Source of the DNA: Rhynchopus sp. YZ270_cl-10
Lineage: Eukaryota > Euglenozoa > Diplonemea > Diplonemida > Diplonemidae
NCBI GenBank assembly: GCA_964035575.1
Contig: OZ037897.1
Location: 620,001 to 684,000 of the forward strand
Direction: 5' to 3'
DNA: 64,000 nt
A program made the position numbers and the translations under genes. The notes beneath the pieces were generated by a model that did not search any database, was not told the origin of the DNA, and was given only the letters and a program-made list of their open reading frames with translations. This document shows, in pieces, positions 11,311-20,000 of this stretch; the first letter of the stretch is position 1, and the number at the start of each line of letters is the position of its first letter.

Positions 11311-12569
11311 CTACCTCCTTGTAGATGACCGCAATCGATCCGGAAAGCTGGACAGATCTAGCGTCGCTGAATCTGAGGTAACAGAGGAGAAGGTGGACGT
11401 ATTCGGGTCACCACTTCGCGCTGTGCGGAGGATGTCGGCGATGCGGTTGGACACACTGTGATCACCTCCTCCACCCCCACGGTCATCACTACTGAAGGAG
11501 GTTAGCGAATCTATGGATGTACGCAACGAAGACGATCGTTGCCGAAGACTTGCCACATTGCTCACTATCGGTTCGTCTGACGCTGCAAGCACGCCACGTA
11601 GTCTCAACCTCTCCTCCAACCTCGCATTTTCCGCCTTAATCTGTTCGTTCTCACGCTGCATTTCTGCAACTTCTTCCAAAAAATCTGAGCCAAACAACGA
11701 CAAATCTGCTTCAAGCTTTTCACAGGTTGCCTTCAATGCTTCACATTCCCTTCTACGAATCTGCACTTCTTCGGAAAGAATGCGGGATTCTATACGAAGC
11801 TTTTCTATTTCATCATCACGAATTCTAAGAACAGAGTTTACCTCACTGAGCTTCGCCTTTAAATCTGCGGTCACAATAGAAGTCTCTCCTTGAGTGCTGT
11901 TCCTCTCTTCTAAAGCGGTTTTGAGCGTTGCGACCTCGGCTTGCAGATGAAGGACTTTGTCTTGCTCCTTTTTGAGACGTTTTGTGGTGTCGGTTGTTGT
12001 TGTTGTTGCTGTTGGTGGTGCTACAACCGGTTTTTGCCGTATCTGCTCTTCTAAGGCTTCTAAAGCAGATTTCGCTGATTTATGCTCTTTCAATAGAGTG
12101 ACGTACTTCTGGTTGGACACCCCATTTTTCCGTAAGGTGTCATTATCCGTTTGAAGCTTTTGAATTACCTGGCGGAGGCCTTCTATTACCTGCTGCATAT
12201 CGTGCATTTGGCGGTCTCTTTGTGGGCGGCCACCAGAAGCAACATTTTCAATGTTAGTCGCGTAGACGTCATCGACAGAGGTGAATCCAGATGGGGCAAT
12301 GGACATCAGATCTTTTAAATGGCGTTCTGCGCGGGTTTGTGCGGTGCTTGCGGCTTCTTTGGTTTTGCGGAGCTGAAGAGCATGGTTTTTTGCTTCGATT
12401 AAACTATCTTCAATAGTGTTGAACATATGACGCAGGCCTTCGACTTTGTCAATGGTGGTGGTGGTGGTTGCGGTTTGCAGATCGTTGATGATGCTGTTGA
12501 TGACACGATGTGGTTCGGAAGGGGGGACCTCAGAGGGTGGTAAGGTGTGTTGTGTGCCTGCGAGACGTT
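11311..12569 (-). pseudogene. 5'-truncated duplicate of the CEP290-like 3' exon
   Basis: Bases 12344-12569 match 1-228 of the window with only a handful of differences, and the reading frame is the same coiled coil. The open frame reaches a TAG stop at 11311, so this copy shows the C-terminal part that the main gene hides beyond the left edge. It includes the motif LSLFGSDFLEEV (about 11670-11710), acidic and Ser-rich tail sequence, and a final STRR. At 12570 homology stops abruptly in T/C-rich DNA, without a start codon or obvious acceptor. I infer a recent partial duplication. It could still be transcribed as part of another gene, or be an assembly artefact. Confidence 0.7.
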
Positions 12570-12742
12570 TTTTCCCCCAAAAATCGCTGATTTTATTCTC
12601 GTTTTTTTTCCTTTTTTTTTAAACCCCGCAGAGGCAGGTTTTTCCTGTATTTTTGCCAGATTTGAGCCAATCCCGTTCTGTGGTGGGGGATATACGGAAA
12701 AATGGACAAAATTTTATTGACTTAAATTTTCACAAAATATAA

Positions 12743-13813
12743 ACCCATGGGTACAACAGGCCGATCCCAGCGACCCCAGAGGAGTGGCGGGTTTTGTTCT
12801 ACCCCGTTGCCACTCACGCCGATCCCGAGGGCGCGTCTATGTCAGCTGCTAACGCTCTAGTGTGCTTCACTCGTTGGTGGGAGGCAATGAAGCCGAGTTT
12901 GAGTGGGGGGGACCAGCAGTGGGCTTCGATGCTTGGCGGCCGGCTCCGTAACCTTGCGAAGTCCGAAGCAGAGAGTGGCTACTCTAACACAGCACCAGCC
13001 CTCCCTACTTCGTGTGCGCCCCACGTAGAGCAGACCCCTGTCCAACCTGGCACCTCGTCGCAGTCGCTTGCTGGATCGGCCGCGTCTCAGCAGCATCAGG
13101 CACATACGGAGAGTGGCTATTCCAACACCCACTCAGCCCTCCCCGTACCCGCGCCTGTTGCGGCAGCTCCCTCAACCTCCAACACGAGAGAGCAGCCCCA
13201 CGCTGTTCCGCCAACCGCTTCATCGCAGGTGCAGCCCACTAGGACACATACGGGGAGTGGCTATTCAAACACCACCCCAGCCCCCCCCGTATTCACGTCC
13301 TCTGAGGCAGCTCACTCCCGCGCTGACACGAGTGAACAGCCACACGACGCCTCGCAAGGCAGTGCGTACTCCGCGGACCTCCTCGACAGGTCCCAACCCG
13401 CAGTTCCTTTGCCAGGCGCATCATCGGTCCCCAGCACAGACACAACATCGGAGAGTGGCTCCCAATCCGCACCACCAGCCCTCCCGAACTCTGTGCCGGT
13501 ATGGAATGACATAGCGCCCTGCCCCGGGTTTGACTTGCCTACTCCAGAGACGGCCGAAGAGTGGGAGGGACTGTTCTATCCCAATACCACTCATTTCAGC
13601 TCCCAAGGTGGGTACGGACTGACGGCAGCGGAGGCTTTCGAGTACTGTGGGCGGTGGAGGAATGCAGTGAAGCCGATGTTGAACCCAGCTTCCTGTGCAG
13701 AACTCCAGCAATTCACCAATGCCGGCATCTATCTTTCCATTATCGCCATTGCACTTCGTTCACGCCATTGCACTTCGGTCATTTTGTGCATACCCTGTGA
13801 CTGTGGTGGCTAG
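12743..13813 (+). CDS. Hypothetical GC-rich protein with a duplicated FYP/RW domain and SGYSNT repeats
   Basis: The frame is open from about 12743 to a stop at 13813, with no good ATG at the left; TACAACAG at 12752-12759 could be a splice acceptor. An approximately 50-residue unit occurs twice, at 12780-12900 and 13555-13690. Each has the pattern EEW-x2-LFYP-x2-TH, then A-x2-A and RW-x2-A-x-KP. Between them lies a Pro/Ser/Thr-rich linker with at least three spaced copies of SGYSNT. Codon-level conservation of the duplicated unit argues that this is, or was, coding. I do not recognise the domain. It sits directly upstream of the truncated CEP290-like copy, in the opposite direction, and may be transposon-derived. 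Confidence 0.5.
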   Translation, partial: THGYNRPIPATPEEWRVLFYPVATHADPEGASMSAANALVCFTRWWEAMKPSLSGGDQQWASMLGGRLRNLAKSEAESGYSNTAPALPTSCAPHVEQTPVQPGTSSQSLAGSAASQQHQAHTESGYSNTHSALPVPAPVAAAPSTSNTREQPHAVPPTASSQVQPTRTHTGSGYSNTTPAPPVFTSSEAAHSRADTSEQPHDASQGSAYSADLLDRSQPAVPLPGASSVPSTDTTSESGSQSAPPALPNSVPVWNDIAPCPGFDLPTPETAEEWEGLFYPNTTHFSSQGGYGLTAAEAFEYCGRWRNAVKPMLNPASCAELQQFTNAGIYLSIIAIALRSRHCTSVILCIPCDCGG

Positions 13814-14270
13814 AGAACACGCACATGCAGACCCGTTCCTTGCAATTTCCAGTGTTGTGTTTATCAATGCATGCATCCAGAGGACCTCTGGTTTACGAAA
13901 TCGTAGGCACTCCTGTGCAAAAATGAAGTCGGTTTTTGACCCAAAATCGGGGTGGGTGGGCCATAATTTGCTCCAAATTTGGCCGAAAATTGGGATTTTT
14001 CTGAAAATTTTCATTGTGCCCAGCAAAAATCCTTGATTTTTTGAAGAATTTTCCAAAAAATATGCTATACCCCCTATGACTGGACCCAACTCCCCTCACC
14101 CTTTTTTTCCCCGAAAAAAGCCCCCAAAATTCCTACCATTTTTACCATTTTTACCATTTTTGACCAATTTAGGGTACCTCCTAAAAGTCATCATCAAAAG
14201 GACCCCCACCCTCTTCTATGTACGTGAAAACGGGTTGTGAAATTCATGGTCTCATTTGGTGATAAAATAA
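13814..14270. other. AT-rich spacer without a gene
   Basis: I see no gene. The run has several short T-rich and A-rich direct repeats (ACCATTTTT iterations near 14140) and the string TAGGGTACCTCC, which recurs at about 24233. Confidence 0.5.
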
Positions 14271-14277
14271 CATATTG

Positions 14278-14390
14278 CCGTGAATTTATACCAGTATTTC
14301 ACTTACAGGTGGAAACAGCCCTCGGGGTAACATTTTTCCCCTCGGACTGTTTCCACCTGTGCGTGAAATACTGGAATATAAATTCACGGT
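14278..14390. repeat. Foldback element FB1
   Basis: Arms of about 40 bp (14278-14317 and 14347-14389) form an inverted repeat beginning CCGTGAATTTATA and containing CCAGTATTTCAC and GGTGGAAACAG. One arm carries CACTTACAGG and the other CACGCACAGG, the same asymmetry seen in FB2 (CACTTAGG versus CACGCGGG). Confidence 0.8.
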
Positions 14391-14644
14391 AATTGGGGTG
14401 ATCTGGGGACTTTTTTTTCAAGATTATTCACCAGCCATTCACAAAAATTCACAACGAGGCGAAACCACACGTGATACACCATGTGTGGGATCTTTTGTGA
14501 ATGAATGTGAATGTTTTGTGAATGTGTTATGCAGCTGTTGTGAATTTTTGTGAATCGCTAGTGCAGGTTTTGTGAATTTATGTGAACTTTTGTGAATTTA
14601 TGTGAATCGCTAGTGCAGGTTTTGTGATTTTTTTTGGGTTTGCA

Positions 14645-14845
14645 GTACTGTACTGTACTGTACTGTACTGTACTGTACTGTACTGTACTGTACTGTACTG
14701 TACTGTACTGTACTGTACTGTACTGTACTGTACTGTACTGTACTGTACTGTACTGTACTGTACTGTACTGTACTGTACTGTACTGTACTGTACTGTACTG
14801 TACTGTACTGTACTGTACTGTACTGTACTGTACTGTACTGTACTG
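14645..14845. repeat. (TACTG)n array
   Basis: About 40 perfect pentamers. It runs directly into the nonamer array that follows. Confidence 0.97.
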
Positions 14846-15132
14846 TGTATACTGTGTATACTGTGTATACTGTGTATACTGTGTATACTGTGTATACTGT
14901 GTATACTGTGTATACTGTGTATACTGTGTACACTGTGTATACTGTGTATACTGTGTATACTGTGTATACTGTGTATACTGTGTATACTGTGTATACTGTG
15001 TATACTGTGTATACTGTGTATACTGTGTATACTGTGTATACTGTGTATACTGTGTATACTGTGTATACTGTGTATACTGTGTATACTGTGTATACTGTGT
15101 ATACTGTGTATACTGTGTATACTGTGTATACT
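14841..15132. repeat. (TATACTGTG)n nonanucleotide array
   Basis: About 32 copies of a 9-bp unit, with one variant copy near 14926. It abuts the pentamer array without a spacer and contains TACTG itself. Confidence 0.95.
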
Positions 15133-15143
15133 CACAATTATCG

Positions 15144-15380
15144 CAGTGTGTACAGTGTGTACAGTGTGTACAGTGTGTACAGTGTGTACAGTGTGTACAG
15201 TGTGTACAGTGTGTACAGTGTGTACAGTGTGTACAGTGTGTACAGTGTGTACAGTGTGTACAGTGTGTACAGTGTGTACAGTGTGTACAGTGTGTACAGT
15301 GTGTACAGTGTGTACAGTGTGTACAGTGTGTACAGTGTGTACAGTGTGTACAGTGTGTACAGTGTGTACAGTGTACAGTG
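15144..15380. repeat. (TGTACAGTG)n nonanucleotide array
   Basis: About 25 copies, separated from the preceding array by about 12 bp. The unit resembles an inverted relative of the preceding array. Confidence 0.95.
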
Positions 15381-15683
15381 TATTGTACAGTGAATTTTTT
15401 CTATAGGTTAACAACTTGGCCATTTCTGCAAAATGACCCCACCACTTCCTGGGATTGGCTCAAAAATGCAAATGCCAGCGTTTTCCTTCACATTCCCGCA
15501 AACCCGGAAAAAAAAAATAAAACAGGGTACCCCCCAGCCTGGTGCATACCACGGGAGACATACGGGCGAACCACGGGGAATTTGGACCGGTGCCACACCA
15601 ATATTTGTGAATTTTTGTGAATGGCTAGTGAATAATCTTGAAAAAAAAGACCCCAGATCACCCCACCTTAATATGTGACATTA

Positions 15684-15775
15684 TTACCAGATAATTACAC
15701 TTAGGTGGGTTTTTTGTCACTTGTTCCCTAAACCCGTGACAAAAAACCCACCCGCGTGTAATTATGGGGTAATAA
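15684..15775. repeat. Foldback element FB2 just upstream of the HNH-like exon
   Basis: Arms 15684-15720 and 15736-15772 pair over about 36 bp. The inner 17 bp (GGTGGGTTTTTTGTCAC) are perfect. It ends about 20 bp before the putative acceptor TATATATAG at 15788-15796. Confidence 0.75.
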
Positions 15776-15796
15776 TTACCCAATAATTATATATAG

Positions 15797-16603
15797 GTTG
15801 AGTTGAGAATTGAAGCTGAGCTGGCGGCGCAGAAGACGCAGGAGATGACGATTAAAGCACAGCAGATAACGATTGAAGCTGAAATGGTGGCGCAGATGGA
15901 TATTCGCGTCGTTTGCGCAAAGTCTAATTTGGCACCTCGTGATACACAGTCATCACAGATAAGTCAAAGTGAAAAAGAACAGCTACGCAAACAGGTGGGC
16001 ACCACATGTTATGTTTGTGGATTTACTCAAACAGAAAATACCAGGCACACGAATAATTATAACAAAGTTAAAATGGCCCATCTGTTACCCTCATCAAGAG
16101 TGTACTCCATGCCTGAAATGCATATTCGAGACCATACGGAAGTAAGGAACTATCTCGCCCTGTGCGGCACCAAAGATGATAATATATCCGAAGGAGATGC
16201 AGACTACCGAGGCAAACGGTCTTGCCATTCATTGTTCGATCACCTTGAAATGTCTTTCATCCCGTCTGAGGGGGCCAAGGCAGATGATCGCAAAAACTGG
16301 AAGGTCGTAGGTGGACCCCTTCATGGAGAAGAAGTGACACTACACTCGAATCCCCACAGGTTCGTGCTTTATGCACATCTAGAGATGTGTGTAGCGGCAG
16401 GGCTAAATATTCCTGATCTCGATAAGGAGCTCGGTATTCGGAAGTGGCTGCAAGGAGTACACAATCAAATTACACCCAAAACATCACCACCACAGAGTCC
16501 TGAGAAGGACGGCGGATCACACGAAGGTGAGGGTAGCGCGGTGGGGGCAGAGGGAGAAGAACTAGCGCAGGTCGGGGCAGAGGGAGGGGGGCAGGAGGTG
16601 TGA
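15797..16603 (+). CDS. HNH-endonuclease-like protein, probable 3' exon
   Basis: The frame opens immediately after TATATATAG at 15796 and runs to TGA at 16603 (268 residues). There is no ATG near the start, so I read it as an exon with a 5' acceptor rather than a complete gene. Residues 1-45 are a Glu/Gln/Ala-rich helix. The pattern CYVCG, then AHLLP, then RNYLALCG and CHSLFDHLEMSF matches the HNH nuclease layout (zinc-binding Cys pair, catalytic His in AHL, and an N-x-L-x-L-C ... CH-x2-FD core). The tail is Gly/Glu-rich and low complexity. HNH proteins cut DNA; here it could belong to a mobile element or be domesticated. The nearby FB2 foldback and phase-0 acceptor resemble the arrangement after the C2HC exon at 25.2 kb. 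Confidence 0.65.
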   Translation, partial: VELRIEAELAAQKTQEMTIKAQQITIEAEMVAQMDIRVVCAKSNLAPRDTQSSQISQSEKEQLRKQVGTTCYVCGFTQTENTRHTNNYNKVKMAHLLPSSRVYSMPEMHIRDHTEVRNYLALCGTKDDNISEGDADYRGKRSCHSLFDHLEMSFIPSEGAKADDRKNWKVVGGPLHGEEVTLHSNPHRFVLYAHLEMCVAAGLNIPDLDKELGIRKWLQGVHNQITPKTSPPQSPEKDGGSHEGEGSAVGAEGEELAQVGAEGGGQEV

Positions 16604-16609
16604 AGCAGA

Positions 16610-17071
16610 TTTGACACAATTAACGTGCAAATACTGTGGCAAACGTGCAAATACCGTTCCGAGAGAAGGAAAAAGTAGCGTACCGTGCGCCTGCGGCGCA
16701 AAACTTATGAGCGGAATCCCACAGCCCTCTACCATAGTTTGGCTGTAAAAATGTTTGATTTTAAGTCACAATTTTTGAAATGTTGCGTACCGTGGCTTCG
16801 CCAGAAACTTTCGTTTTAGCAAAACAGGGAAGTAAATTTTATGGAAACTTACGATAATTACCAACGACAGTGCCATTTTATGTCAACATTTTTTAGAAAT
16901 GTTGCGTACCGTGGCTTCGCCAGGAACCTTTGGGTGTTATGACCGCGTTTCTTTTGTAAATGTACTGAGGTTACTGATAATTCGTGCACCACGCGTGCTC
17001 GGTGCAAATGTCAATGCAGTGCCGAACTCCGCAGTTGGACAACCGAGGAATTCTCATATTCCCGGAGGCCC
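16610..17071 (-). other. 3' region of the LINE with a duplicated motif
   Basis: The motif GAAATGTTGCGTACCGTGGC followed by TTCGCCAG occurs twice on the plus strand (16777-16807 and 16893-16923), suggesting an internal duplication of about 116 bp. The remainder matches the 3' half of the 24.47 and 35.3 kb repeats. Confidence 0.6.
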
Positions 17072-20000
17072 TCAACTTGAGCTGGGTTGGGGACCGAGTT
17101 TTGACCATGTATAATAAGAAGCTGCCTCCGGCAGGCTTTGCGCTATACCGTGCGCCTGCGGCGCTACCTTTCCAGTCGAAAACACCACAATTTTATCTGA
17201 AGTTGGGTTTTCAGACTGAAAATGACCCTTGTTTACGAGTACGAACACCACCACAACCGAATGCAGAACGCGTGCAAGACTGTTAACCGTCACCATGTCA
17301 GCCCAGGTGTCCGGGCGCGGACTCCCAGCGATGCGCATCCGACTCGCCCATACTGCGACATTTGGCTCTGCACGCGCCGCTAAGTCCTCATCTTGGACTA
17401 CCTGTGCAATCGCAGACAGTCTCAAGGACCCCGCGTCCCTCTCGCACTGGTACGCCACAGCGTCAAAGCAGCAGTCACCCACAGTGTAGCGGAAGTCCCC
17501 GGGGACGGAGCATCCAAGGGCAGACAGCTGCGTCGCAAGAGCAGGAGGAGGGTCGCACGCACACTGTGCCTGGAAGGCCGCTGCAGGGTCATCACAGGGA
17601 GCGTGAGTCACTTCTAGAGAAGACTGGTGGGTGGTCTCTTTGCCAGCCTGCCGCTGTAACCACACCTCCATTGCTACTGTGGCCTCATCAACATCGTAAG
17701 GGGGATCAGGGGCTGCGGGCTCCTCGACGATTTCGCAATCGTTTTCAGCTAAGCGGTACAGGTGATCATCCACGTAGGAAGGGAACCGGTCATCGGGGGT
17801 GTCAGGCGGGGCGTAGTAGTCTTTTGAGAGGGGAACAAGTTTTTCCGGCAAAGCCTCCCGTGAGTTCCCGAGGCTGAAGCACAGAGCGCCCCTCTTCAGC
17901 AACGTGGCACCCACCTCCCGTTGGAGACCCACAGCCAGGCGTTCGTTCCACTTGACCGAGGCCAGAACCTTGTCTCCATCCGCGCGCTCCGCCGCCATCT
18001 TGTTCAAATGTCGCCACAGTGTAGCCGCCTCCGGTCCTAGCCCCCCAAAGACCTCGGCTGCAAAGGCTGAGAAGGAAATGTGGGCCTTCCTGCAAGCGTC
18101 ACCATGTTTACCCCGTTTCTTCGACTGAGCTTTGACCGCTGCGTGCCCCACTGCTCGGGCCGCCTCCTGAACATGAGAAGCGGCGAGAGGGTTCCAGATC
18201 GTGCAGTCCACCGCTCTAGGCCTGCCGTCACCGATACCGATGGAGAAGAAAATGTCCGCCGGTTTGGTGCCTCCGAGGACGATGTGCTTTGGTTCCAGGG
18301 CCGGAGCGAGGCCTGCCTTCGATCCCAACATGCCCACCAGATCTCGAACCCGGTTGTGTCTGCGAATCGTGCAACCCCCGTGCTTGCAGTTGAGGGCGTG
18401 TACCCCGAATTCATCCATGGGCTGGCCACATTGCTCGCATCGTGATTTGTCCCTGTGCACCACAAGACCCAGTCTGAGGCGGACCACGGCTCGAAACTCC
18501 TCGGGGTTGATGACATTCTCCGGGAGGGGTAATGCCGTAATCCACGCCCCGGCCAAGGGCAGCAGGAGCGAGTTCAGTCGGGCACGGTCTTGCACGTCAC
18601 CTTCATCACGCAGATTGGCCACCTGACGCACGATGATCGAGGCAGAGAGGTCTCGCTGCTTGAGGATCTGCTGGGGGAGCTCTTCAGTGTCCACACGGGC
18701 ATCGGCGTCCACCAACTCGTTGTACCTGGTGGCCGTGTGGCTCCACCCCGCCGCATCCCAGCGATAGTGCTTGTCAAGGTGCTTACACAGAGCGTAGGTG
18801 CCACTAGCAGCTCCCATAGCGGCAGCCGTCCAGTGGTCGTACGACCGGCGCACCCCCAAGCCACCCATGCGCACGGGGAGGGCAGCCTGCAATCTGGCAG
18901 CGTCCGGCAGCAATATGTCGGGATCTGTCCCCGGCGAGCTCAGAATCTGCGCGAGCACTCGGTCCACCTCCTTGTCATACTTCTTCAACCAGAGGTGCTC
19001 CCCTTGGTGACGTACAGCGCGCATGTAGAAGACCGCTTTGCAGAAGCCTTCACAATGGCGCAGGAGAGACAAGGCCACCTGGGCGTCTCCTAGCTTGCCC
19101 AGCAAGCGGAGATTCAACGCAAACTCGTGCAGCTTCTTCTCCATGAACTTGTCGCAGAACTCATTGGTGCCGATGGGGGCCCCCAGAAAGCTGAATCCGT
19201 CCCGGATCACCGTCAGGTCTGACACTGTAAATCCCGCCTCATTAAGGAAGCTGTCTGGTTGGTAGAGCCCAAGGGGAATAAGTTCGCACTTTTTGGAGTT
19301 CACCGACAGCCCCAAACTCAGGCTCTCCTCCTGAAGCACTTTGAACGCAGCCGCGACCCCTTGAGGAGACCCCATCAGCGTCCCGTCATCCAGATACCAC
19401 ACCGCTAGATCCACTCCTGGCAGGTCGCGCACCTTTTCCGTCAAGTCCTTCACCACCAACGAGAAGAGGAGGGGGCCGAGCGGGTCACCCTGCTGCGCAC
19501 CAGTTTGCGAGTCCACCACAGTCTCACCGTACACCAGGGAAGACGGGTCCACATAGCACCACTCCACAAATCGAGACAGTTGAGGGAGGTGTTTGCGGGT
19601 CTGGTTCAGCATGGCGCTGCGACAGACTGTGTTGAACGCGTTGCTGTAGTCGATCTTCAGCACCACTTTGTCGTGACCACTGTGACGGTGGGTGTAATCC
19701 CAGACAGTCGCCGTCGCTGCCTCAATACCGCCTTCCACCCCCACGCCCACCTGCTTCCCGGGAAGAAGGACGTCCTTCGCTTGCTTCTTCACCTCCGCCG
19801 CAAACGACTTCGCCGCCAGCCTCCGGAGCGTCTCACCCACTGCAATCGGGCGGACGTCGTTGTCACCTTTGGGGAGCGCCATCAATCTGGCCCCTGCCAG
19901 GAAAGGGGTGACCTCGTCGGGGACATTGGCAGCGCGGATCGCGTTGATCACGTGTGTCAGGGCCGGCAGGATGTCGACATCACTTTCAGTCAACATCTGC

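Larger units (their letters stand above)
14393..15665. mobile_element. Composite element with 62-bp inverted ends enclosing three microsatellites
   Basis: Bases 14393-14455 and 15605-15665 are near-identical inverted repeats (TGGGGTGATCTGGGG and onward, then AAGATTATTCAC and GCCATTCACAAAAATTC). Inside are GTGAAT-rich direct repeats (14480-14630), then (TACTG)n, (TATACTGTG)n and (TGTACAGTG)n arrays, then a diverged copy of the flank unit also found beside the 10.3 and 27 kb arrays. No coding capacity. I cannot see a convincing target-site duplication. Confidence 0.65.
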
